This document shows positions 13,186 through 23,007 of a stretch of 64,000 nucleotides of DNA, piece by piece. A program made the translations under genes and the position numbers. Positions within the stretch are counted from its first letter, which is position 1. The number at the start of each line of letters is the position of its first letter. The DNA lies in the NCBI GenBank assembly GCA_963277665.1, contig OY728122.1, positions 2,123,334,024-2,123,398,023 on the forward strand, written 5' to 3'. The DNA comes from Viscum album (lineage: Eukaryota > Streptophyta > Magnoliopsida > Santalales > Viscaceae). The notes under the pieces were generated by a model, which had not been told where the DNA came from, did not search any database, and saw only the letters and a list, made by a program, of their open reading frames with translations.

Positions 13186-14750
13186 AGAGCTATATCGGGC
13201 TCACCCGCCCTTAGTTTATAACAGAACCACCCATCTTCATAACAATTTCCAAGAACCATAACATAATTGTATCACATAAAACATGCATAAAGGAAACATA
13301 ACATTTCGACTTTTCAATCACAAGATATCAATACAACACTTTGATATAAAATCATTATGAAAACCATTTTCAATACCTAAATAAAATAAAAGTAAAACAA
13401 GGTATTTATTTTTCTTTTAAAAAAATGGTATGGCTTGTAGAGGAAGCCGAAACTCAAATAATGGTCACGGCGGCGGAGAAGTCGTTGTCTCCGCATACGT
13501 ACGACAAAAACATTCCCTTTTGTCGTTAGTAAAAGCTTCGTATAAAAAATATTCCTTTTGAATAAATGTAAAAGTTAAAGGGGTTTATACACCGTATAAA
13601 AGAAAGTTGTGTATAAAACAAAATATGCCTCAATGAATGGATATTGAGACGAAGTCCCATACCTCATATCTGACTTGACTTGATCATTGTTTAATCTCCT
13701 GAATAATAAACTTGAGTTAATTTCTACTTGTTTAAGAACCTTTTTCAAGTTCATTATTCCTTTTATATCACTTATTTCTATGTCATGAACACTATGTAAT
13801 TATTTAAGTTAATAACGGTCGTTTTAACGGTCATTGGTACTTGAGTCAAAAATAAACCCTTTATAATTACAAGTTGTTCATGTATCCATTATATCCAGAG
13901 TTATAATCATGATTTAGATATCATATATATCATATATATCAAGTATATACATGCATTTATAATATTACATAACGTTTAGAGGTAAGAAATGAAATGCACT
14001 ATTCATGGAGACGGTAAGCCGTACGTACACATGAATGCTACTTTCATTTCTGTTTCATATTTTATGGAATGGAATCATAATGATATAAAGGTATATTATA
14101 ATTCTAGTAAAATATCATATATAATACCATTAATTACATCCTTTATACATCCCACATATGGCATTAATGAATCAAATCACTTTGAGGGGGTGGTAGTCCG
14201 CACTTCCTAAAATGAAGATATCGTGTTTTCCCATAAGGGAAACCATAAAGTATGTAATAAATGAAAAATACAGAAGCTTAAGTAAAACAAAAACATATTA
14301 TATATAATATATAAATGTAGTGACATCTTAATGGCCACCTTTTGAGGTGTTAAAAGAAAATTGAACCATCATCGTTTCGTTAGGTAGAAATTCGCCATCC
14401 ACGGAAACAGTATGTTCTTTAACCATTAGATGTAGGTGTGTGTAAGTGTAGCTCGAATCCTTCTTATAAAAACATCCTAGTATAATTAAGATACTGTATT
14501 TCTTACAAAATAAATGAATAAAAAGAGTTTAGAGGGTTGGAGAAGCAAAATAAAACATAAGAACACAAGAGAAAACACTACCTTTAAAACGGGTAACTCT
14601 TTTTTATTTGAGCTCAAAGGCTTCCTTGGGAAGACTTCTTCCCAAAGTAAGGCTTCAAAGAGTAAGAGAGGGATGTGGAGAGACAAATTGGGCAGGTGTT
14701 GGCCGATCCAAAGGCTTTGTAAGTGTGGGTAAGGTGGTAGAGGTGGGGGA

Positions 14751-14760
14751 CTTTTATAAG
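14751..14760 (-). promoter_or_regulatory. TATA box in 5' LTR of element 1
   Basis: Minus-strand CTTATAAAAG in a C-rich, pyrimidine-rich context, as in plant LTR promoters. It lies about 1.4 kb into the LTR. The transcript start would be about 30 bases further (near 14720), leaving about 2.1 kb of LTR in the leader. Confidence 0.65.
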
Positions 14761-16175
14761 AGGAGAAGAGGGGCACTCTTGGAAAGTAAAGAAATGTTAC
14801 TTTATTTTAAAATGAGTTTCGGATTTAAAAGGTCCCACATAGATATAATTCGAGGATAAGGTGATAAGGGTTAAAAATATACCCATAAAATAGGTTTTTG
14901 ACATGTGTAAGTCTTATATTTACATTATCTTTTCATTTTATTTAAATTCTTTATTAATGAGGTAATCGCTGCATCATCATGATGTCATAACTAATTTAAT
15001 TTATTTAATGTCTAAAAATTATAAAAAAAATTCATGATGTAGGAAATATTTTAATATTTCTAATGAATATTTATAGTCAAAAAGATGACTTGTATAACCC
15101 CATTTAAAAATTTTTTTAGTAAAACAACTCATGTTTGTGACATTTTTACTTTAACATTAAATAAAAAGATATTAATGTCATTTTCCTACCAAAGTGGCTC
15201 CATGGGGTCCCCAAGTTGACCCATGGATTTTCTTGGTCGTCCATGACACATCCAATAATGGTAGGAAATTTTTCTAGGTCATTTCATATTATTAAAACAT
15301 TATTCTTACATTAAATTACACTAATTACCTCTAATCGCGATTAAAAACTTAAAAGTTACTATTCACTAAAAAATTATTTTAATCCCATTGAACCACATTT
15401 TACATATTAATGACAACCATTTATGTTGGATTTTTGAAATTCAAAACACAGAGGTGGTAAAATTTCATTTAAACAGAAAATCAGTTTTTATAAGTACCAC
15501 TTAGTGGTTTCACTATTCATCAAAAATTGAAGTTTTTCAGAAAAATACCAAAACTTCACCCTAAGATATATTTGATATTCCGAATTCAAAAATGATGTCT
15601 ATTTTACAAAATTCAAAACATATCAGTTACATTAATTAATTTAATGATTAATTCCCACTGTCAGAGCAAATAGCGTGTTTTTATGAAACAATAAGTATCA
15701 AAAGATTGACACTAGTTTAAGTCCAATTTCAATGTGAAATTAATTCCAACAACCACTATTGGATTAAATGGTAAAAATATATTCTATGTAAACTTTAAAA
15801 CCTATTAGAAAGATAATCTAACCATATAATTAAATTAGATGAAAAACAATTTTGATGTAAAATGCAGTATTTGTCACTATTTATTAAAAAATGAACATTG
15901 GCAGAAAAATACCAAAAATTTACCCAAAGTAAATTTCAATGTCCCAATCATAAAGAATAAGTTTATTTTGACAAATAGAGCTTATAAAATTGTCAAAAGG
16001 TTTATTTAAAAATGGTTTCCCATCAAAAGGAAGTAAAACAATCTTTTAAAAATATTAGTGTATTCCATGCTTATGATTGGATTTAATCTCATTTTAAGCT
16101 TCTAAAACACTATCTAATTCATTAGTAGACATAGATAAAAATATCTATTATTCATTACTTACTTGGGATGTTACA

Positions 16176-16180
16176 ATAAG
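16176..16180. repeat. Target-site duplication ATAAG, right copy (element 1)
   Basis: Matches 4364-4368 exactly and lies directly after the LTR terminus TGTTACA (plus-strand view). Confidence 0.9.
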
Positions 16181-16239
16181 ATTGGTTTCTATAATGTGAA
16201 GGAAAACTACATAGGATTTATTTGGAATCTTGGACGGAT

Positions 16240-17667
16240 GATGCTTCCCCACAGATGTTGCTGGACCGGGCTGACATTTCGTGGTCACGCCGCGGTCACG
16301 CCGTGATTTGTCCCTGCTCTAGGATGACACCCCGCGGCGGTTCACAGTATTTTCATAATTCGATGTATGATACCTAGATAGTGTTTTAGATACATTACCC
16401 ACCCATTGTTAATGGGGAGGGAGGCGACGGCCAGAATGTTGCCTCGCTTCCTCCCGCTCCCTTCACTCCTAGCTAGAAGATGTTTTCCCACGTATGTCGC
16501 TGGATAGGGCCAACATGATGCGGTCACACCGCAGTCACGATGCGGTCATGCGGCGGTCATGCCGCGGTCACGTCGCGGTCACGCCGCAGTCAAGCTGCGG
16601 TCAATCCATGGCCACGCCGTGGTCACACCGCGGTCACCCCGCGGTCACGCCGTGGTCACGCCACGGTCATGCCATAATTTTTCCCTTCTCCATGATGACA
16701 CCCCGCGACGGTTCGTAGTCTTGTTGAAATTCTATGTATGATACCTAGATAGAGTTTTAGATACATTGCTCACCCATGGTTGATGGGGAGGGAGGAGACG
16801 GCCGAAATGTTATCCCATTTCCTCCCGCTCCCTTCGCTCCAGGCCGAAAGATGCTGCCCCGCAGATGTTGCCGGACCGGGCCAACACACCACGGTCAAAC
16901 TGCAGTCACGCCATGTTCAGGCCGCGGTAATGTCGTGATTTGGCCATACTCTAGGATGACACCCCGCGGCAGTTCGCAGTCCTATCGGAATTTGACGTAT
17001 GATACCTAGATAGAGTTTTAGATACATTACCAACCCAAAGTTAATGGGGAGGGAGGCAACGACCAGAATGTTTCCCCACCTCCTCTAGCTTCCTTCACTC
17101 CTGGCCGGAAGATGCTGCCCCACAGATGTCGCTGGACTAGGCCAACATGCTGCGATCACGCCGCGGTCATGCCATGGTCACATCGCGATCACACCGTGGT
17201 CACGCCGCAGTCACGCTGCGGTCACGCAGTTGGCACACTGCGGTCACACCGTAGTAATGGCGTGATTGGGCCCGGCTCCAGGATGACACCGCGCGGCAGT
17301 TCACTGTCCTATTGAAATTCGATATATGATACCTAGATAGAGTTTTAGATACATTACCCACCCATAGATAATGGGGTGGGAGGCGACAGCCAGAATGTTG
17401 CCCCGCCTCCTCCCACTCCCATCGCTCCTGGTCGGAAGATGCTGCCTCGCGGATGTCACTGGACTAGGACAACGCATCGTGGTCATGCCGCGGTCATGCC
17501 GCAGTCACGCCACGGTCATGCCGCGGTCATGTCACGGTTACGCCACAGTCACACTTCGGTAATACCGTGATTTTTCCCTACTCCAGGATGACACCCTGCG
17601 GCGGTTCGCAGTCCTGTCGAAATTCGTTGTATAATACCTAGATAGATTTTTAGATACATTATCCACC
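16240..17667. repeat. GC-rich tandem array with a nested 11-bp minisatellite
   Basis: Five units begin at about 16240, 16479, 16850, 17111 and 17438 with GATGCTKCCCCRCAGATGT-like sequence. Each contains a conserved block (TAGGATGACACC, then GATACCTAGATAGAGTTTTA and a GGGGAGGGAGGC stretch) plus a variable run of an 11-bp repeat with consensus GCGGTCACGCC. The second unit has about 14 copies of the 11-mer, the first only about two, which explains unit lengths of 239, 371, 261, 327 and about 230 bp. Many 11-mers differ at CpG sites (GTGG, GCAG, CATGCC). Short frames running through the array (16494-16718, 17112-17315, 17371-17570) are by-products of the repeat; 11 is not a multiple of 3, so no repeat protein is encoded. 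Confidence 0.9.
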
Positions 17668-17790
17668 CTCCTTCCTGGACCCTAGACAGCCCCCCCACCC
17701 TCCTCCCTGGACCCTGAACTACCCCCCAGACAATCCCCCCACCCACATCCCTGGACCCTGGACAACCCCCCCCCCCCCAACCCTCCTCCC
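17668..17790. repeat. C-rich minisatellite block
   Basis: Roughly 30-33-bp imperfect repeats of the form CCCCCCACCCTCCTCCCTGGACCCT, including one run of 14 or so C near 17767. The minus strand is a series of long G runs that could form G-quadruplexes. It directly follows the GC-rich array. Confidence 0.8.
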
Positions 17791-17989
17791 TAGACCGTAG
17801 ATCCCAATCTATTCCCTCTTCAAGATTCACCATAAATACCAACAGAAAAGAGGCTTTTAGTGCTTCAGAAGAAGATGAGAGAAGAGTAAAAACCCAAATC
17901 GAAAGGAGGAAGAAAGAAGGGGATTGGACTCACCCAGATCTCCAATCTACACTTGAAGGCACTCAAAACTCCCAAGTGACTTGTACGAT

Positions 17990-19235
17990 TCAACCCCGCC
18001 TCAATCTGAGGGCTGGTGTGGCCGGAACCACTCAAATCGTCTCACTTTTATTTGAAATGGATAGTATTTTAAGAGAAAACAACAACTGGCATACAGAAAA
18101 CTGACCGAACGCATTTTTATTGTGTTGATACTTTATGAAAAAGATCCATGGGTCATTTCTGATGTGTATGAGTCAACCACTCCCCAATCCAAGGCACAGT
18201 GTGGCCGATACCACTCAAAGTGTCTCTCTTTTGTTTAAAATGCACATCATTTTAAGTGAAAACAACAACTGAAAAACAGAAAAATGACCAAATACATTCG
18301 AATTCTATTGAAACTTTTGGAAAATGATCCATGGGTCATATGTGATGTGTACGAGTCAACCCCTCCTCAATCCAATGCATGATGTGGCCAACACCACTCG
18401 AAGTGTCTCTATTTTGTTAAAAATGAACATTATTATAAGTGAAAACAACAATTGACATAAAGAAAACTGACCAAATGCATTAGGATTCTTTTAATAATTT
18501 AGTACAATGATCTATGGGTCATATGTGATGTGTTCGAGTCAACCCCGCCTCAGTCTGGGGTGCGGTGTATCCAGAAACACTCAAAGTGCCTTTCTTTTGT
18601 TTAAAATGAACATCATTTTAAGGGAAAACAACAACTGTCATACGAAAAACCAACCAAACAGATTCAGATTCTTTTGAAACTCTAGGATAACAATCCATGG
18701 GTCATATGTGATATGTACGAGTCAACCCCACCACAATATGAGGCGTGGGTGTCCAAAATCACTCTAACTATCTCTCTTTTGTTTAAAATGGACATCATTT
18801 TAAGTAAAAACAACCAGCATACAGAAAACTGACCAAACATTTTCAGATTATGTTGATACTTTAGCACAATGATCCATGGGTAATATGTGACGTGTACGAG
18901 TAAACCCCGCCTCAATATGAGGCATGGTATGAAAAACACCTTTCAAAGTGTCTCACCTTTATTTGAAATGGAAAACATTTTAAGTGAAAACAACAACTGG
19001 CATATGGAAAACCGACCAAATGCATTCATATTCTATTGATAATTTATGAAAATGATCCATAAGTCATATGTGATGTGTATAAGTCAACCCCGCCTCAATC
19101 CAAGGCACGGTGTGGCCGGTATCACTCTAAGTGTATGTCTTTTGTTTAAAATGAACATCATTTTAAGTAAAAACTACTGGTATAGGGAAAACCGACCAAA
19201 TGTATTCGGATTCTATTGATACATTATTTTGGGGT
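17990..19235. repeat. Satellite-like tandem array, seven units of about 183 bp
   Basis: The landmark TCAACCCCGCCTCAAT recurs at about 17990, 18173, 18356, 18539, 18722, 18901 and 19084, a steady 183-bp step with one of 179. Each unit also holds ATTTTAAGTGAAAACAACAA, a GACCAAATGCATT-like stretch and GATCCATGGGTCATATGTGA. Copies are diverged by substitutions but hardly by indels. The preceding 17791-17989 is single-copy, with a purine-rich patch and the start of the first unit. The short minus-strand frame at 18682-18939 is not a gene. Confidence 0.92.
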
Positions 19236-19317
19236 TATTAGATTCTAATTTCTTAATTAAATAGTGTATGTGTTATAGAAAATCAAATTTCGTATGTATT
19301 CTTAATTCTATATAACC

Positions 19318-19431
19318 CACCCCCCTAGACACCCCACCCCCATGGACAGCCCCTCACCCCTGGACACCCCCACCCCCGTGGACAACCCCTCACTCCTGGA
19401 CACCCCCACCCCCAGGGACACCCCCAACCCC
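19318..19431. repeat. Second C-rich minisatellite block
   Basis: Imperfect repeats of the form CACCCCTGGACACCCCCACCC, with about four copies. It is related in style and key words (CCTGGAC, ACCCC) to the block at 17668-17790, so two C-rich blocks bracket the 183-bp array. Confidence 0.8.
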
Positions 19432-22400
19432 TTGTATGTCATATTATATATGTGTTATATATAATTCAGAATTTTTTATGCAACATAATTCATTTTGTAT
19501 GTGTTATTGATTCATAATTCATAATTCCTTACATAATTCATTCTGCATGTATTCAATTTATAATTCAATTATGAATTTTCTATTGCATTGGGTAATTGGG
19601 TTCATATACATGATTATAAAAATATTTCACAAGTTCTTTATTTATTAAACCGATTTCGGATTTCCAAAAACCATTCTCTAAAAACATTTAGAGTAGTTCA
19701 CATGTTACAAAAACAGTTCACAAATTCCAGATTTTGTAAACATATTTTAGATTTTCAGTTTTCTGTAATAAAATTCCAGATTTTGACAACCCAACACATT
19801 GTTGAATTCAAAGCTTATCCCTTTTAGAAACTCTTTCTAAATACATGCTTCTCTTTTAGAGATCACTCCCCCAAATGTTTAGACACATATCAAACTCTAA
19901 ACGCACCTATAATTTCCAAAACCACTCAATAGATGTATCGTGAAACCTTAAGAACCCACACTATGTGCTAACCTCAGTCAGTCTATCCTCATTTGAATCA
20001 TTCCCTGAGCACCCATCTCCATTCGTCGGCATGTTTCCACCTCAATTCATTTCAATTCCATCACTACCAAAGGCATTACACAACCACCCAAACCCACCAA
20101 TTGGAATCTGTACCTGACCCTAGTGTAGTTCAATAGTCAAATCATCTACTAACTCAAAACCACATTTGTTTCCTACCACACACAACAACTAACCTCAGAT
20201 ACCCACACCTCATATTTCTTTTTGAAAACACCCCAATCCCATGCCCACAATTGGCTCAATCATACACACTAAATGATATTCTATTTAAACGCCCTATGAA
20301 AACTAATTGCACATATCAAGGATTCCTCACTAGAATCACAATGCCACCCGAACCATTTCAATCACAATGCCACCACAACCATTCCAAATCCAGTTCCACA
20401 AACCTATGAGCCTTCTAGACAAGGATTATATCTTTACAACAAATACATCACTCCCCGCAATAGAAGTTTAATCATTATCAACTCAACAAAAAAACCTCAA
20501 CCACTTTGTTGAACTCTCTAATCACTACATGGACATGTCAAAGTCATTTAAAAGTATTGGGAATCCCTACCCATGATAATATCATTATATCAAAATCATC
20601 CATCCACCTACTCATAGTTTTCGTCCCTACTCAAGAAACCCAGCCTATGCCCTCTAACTGGTCCTACCCCTAGTAACCACATGTACTAGAAAAACACCAA
20701 CACTCCAAGAGAATATCATTAAATGAAAACCAGAAACCTCAATGTGCTTCCAACCAAAACCAAATCTCCCATGCATGGTCTCCACCCAAAGAGAAAGCTT
20801 TCACATAAAACCACATCAACCAACATTTCCTTGAGCACCTATTATTCTCATGATCAAATTTATACGTATAAGGACCACCCATTTTAATATACATTACATT
20901 GGCTAGGCACCCAAACATGTACATCCCTCTAGAAGCCAACCACAAGGGTAAACCACAAGCACTCAAGTTCTCTTCCTCAAAACAAAATCCACCCTACATT
21001 CCAAAACCCATATCAGGTTTCACCATTCATGTACTACTTTCAAAGGTCCAAAAAATAGGTCTTGATGTCACACACCCAAAATCACACATTGCCTACTTGA
21101 CCTCATCTTCTGATTCATTTATCTAAGACTAATTTCACTTCTGAAGTAATCACACATTTATTCCTTTCATTTTCTCATCTTCTTCCAGAGCCTTAAACAC
21201 CATATTTTATTCTTATTTCTTGCAAAGTATTTTCAATTTAACATTTCATAATTTCTTCTGGTGATTACTACATCAGGTTTTTTTCCATATTTGTTTATTG
21301 AAACTCTCTTCATAAGGTAAAGTTAACCTTACATTCCTCAGGAATCAATCTTATGGAATCAATCTTAAGTACGTTTTCAATTCGTTAAGGTGTTCTATTC
21401 TTTTGATCATCCTATTTTATTCATATTTTGATGACCATAGTTTCTCAGTATTTATACAACCTTCAAAAGTAATGTGTGTGACTTCTAGTTTTCTATTAAC
21501 CAAATTCGTCCCGATTTTGGGATGATTTGAAGACGGCTGAAATCATTGGGGAGAAATCTATTTGTCCCCATTTCTGTGGCATCTATTTCTCTCGGTGGTT
21601 TTGAACTCACCAAATGGTTTCAATCCATTTCTTTCGGTGGTCATATGACTTTCACTAGAATCAAGATCATCTGGCTGATTCACTTTGGATGTTTTGAAAC
21701 CTCTTGCAAGTTTTGTGTGGCTTTAGGTCGACCAGTGGGTTAGCGATCTGGTCCTTCATCTCTAACCTACAGATATGGTATTTTTGTCTTGGATCTTGGG
21801 AAAAAGGAGGCATACCATGCAGGTTCACAGAACATGGAAGAAGCGGAGGACTAGAAGTATGTAGATGTCGGTGGATCCATTTCCAAGGGAGTTACCCTTC
21901 AGAACAGATTCTTAGATTTAGGTGAAGGGCCTCCAGATGATGATGATTCATGGAGTGTAAAAGTCTTGGTAATAGAAATTCAAAGAAGGTTGGGAATTTT
22001 GAAAATGAGAAATCTTCAGTGATTCAAGAAGGAGAAATTGAACCTTCTAACAATTATCAGACTTTATTAGAGTAAGAGGATTAGAAACCACCATTTTTCT
22101 ACTATAATTGAATGAATAATGAAAAGAAATTTCCATTGAATTTTATGATCACCTAGTTATTTTTAACCAACCAGTTTATTTAATATATATCCAAAATTTC
22201 CTATATATTTTCAATCTGTATTAACCAACTAGTTTCTTTAATATATCTTTGAAATTTCCTTTGGATTTTCAATCTCTCCAACTACTGGCTCCTCAACATT
22301 TGTCAAACCTTTTGTAAACAGTTATCTTTAAACTATTAACACTATTTATTTAACTTAAAGATCAGTTTTACAAAAAAAATTATCTTGGAGAGGTTCAGGT

Positions 22401-22560
22401 TTTTAGTTTTATAGGATGGGGGTTAGAGGTTGGGAAATATGTTAGAGAGGTTCAGGTTTATAGTTTTACATATTGGGGTTTACGTCTTTCGAATCATGGG
22501 TTTACGTGCAGGTTTTCCACATGCAGGATTCCGGCTGTTTACAGCAGGCTGTCTAGTTTT
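19432..22560. other. Unassigned degraded sequence with coding-like patches
   Basis: I recognise no gene. From about 19860 to 21130 the plus strand is rich in A and C and poor in G, with long runs reading as Pro/Thr/Ser/Asn/His codons (for example MPPEPFQSQCHHNHSKSSST near 20340), but stops break it repeatedly. From about 21480 to 22080 the composition changes to balanced GC, with a patch reading SWSVK and then, in another frame, SKKVGNFENEKSSVIQEGE up to a stop at 22075 (a 41-residue frame from 21950). This looks like a remnant exon or transposon protein, but I cannot assign a family. Nothing certain is encoded. Confidence 0.35.
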
Positions 22561-22570
22561 GGGGATATAA

Positions 22571-23007
22571 GATGTATACCAATGGTTCTGCAAACCGTTG
22601 GTATATAGAGTATGTTGGAAAGAGTATGCTAACGGTTCTGAAACCATTGGTATACAAGAAGTTTCAGTACACAGGACAGAGTATGTCAACGGTTCGGAAA
22701 CTGTTGGTATACAGCTATTCCAACTATTCTGAAACTGTTGGTATACTATGGGTTGGAATAAAATGTATACCAATGGTCTAAAAATTATTTATATACCCAG
22801 CAGTACCAACAGTTTAAGTAGAAACGTTGGTATAGATTAATTTCAAACCATATATACCAATGGTTATCTAGGAACCGTTGGTATAGAGCTACTTCCACAC
22901 CACACATACCAACGGGCTGTGAAACCGTTGGGAAATACAATCCCAATGGTTTCGTTGGATATCCCAACGGTTTAAAACCATTGGAAAAGATTTAATTTCC
23001 ATTAGTG
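22571..23007. mobile_element. Putative CACTA transposon end with hairpin subterminal repeats
   Basis: About nine inverted-repeat modules of 27-45 bp are packed into 430 bp. Each pairs ACCAATGGTT or CCAACGGTT with AACCGTTGGTATA across a short loop (for example 22577-22605, 22855-22886 and 22965-22985). The array stops at TTCCATTAGTG, so the minus strand begins CACTAATGGAAATTAAATC at 23007. A CACTA terminus followed by subterminal copies of a short motif in both orientations is the hallmark of plant CACTA (En/Spm) elements. I did not find the opposite end or a transposase, so this may be a solo end or a very large internally degraded element extending left. Confidence 0.6.

Larger units (their letters stand above)
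4369..16175 (-). mobile_element. Element 1: full-length Ty3/gypsy chromovirus (Tekay/Del-like), decayed
   Basis: An 11.8-kb LTR retrotransposon read on the minus strand. Two direct LTRs of about 3.57 kb bound a 4.67-kb interior. The perfect ATAAG duplication, a primer-binding site next to the right (5') LTR and a polypurine tract next to the left (3') LTR fix its ends. The interior encodes Gag with zinc knuckles, protease, reverse transcriptase, RNase H and integrase, in the Ty3/gypsy order. The integrase tail has a GPY/F-like module and a C-terminal block with 'EEATWE' followed by YPHLF, which is the chromodomain-like end typical of Tekay/Del chromoviruses (family knowledge). Every domain carries stops or frameshifts, so this copy is not autonomous now. 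In two stretches compared by eye the LTRs differ by about 3% and about 10%, so the insertion is of middle age in this window. Confidence 0.95.
12611..16175 (-). repeat. Element 1 right LTR (5' LTR)
   Basis: A direct copy of 4369-7937. Minus-strand transcription would start inside it. It begins TGTAACATCCC at 16175 and ends CTTATA at 12611, where the primer site follows. It carries the TATA box at 14751-14760 and the palindrome at 13174-13185. Confidence 0.93.

Noticed and set aside
16494..17570. Several repetitive frames rich in Arg, His, Ser and Thr
   Set aside because: They arise from the 11-bp minisatellite, which shifts phase with each copy; frames overlap in different phases and lack independent support.
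16240..19235. Possible CRISPR-like array
   Set aside because: Repeats are directly adjacent without unique spacers, units are long or only 11 bp, and the window is clearly plant nuclear DNA.
20739..21126. Frames of 75 codons on both strands around 20900
   Set aside because: They overlap each other, match no family and are consistent with chance in this composition.
22480..22781. Overlapping frames on both strands with repeated TNG, YIE and LVY words
   Set aside because: They follow the subterminal hairpin modules of the CACTA-like end.
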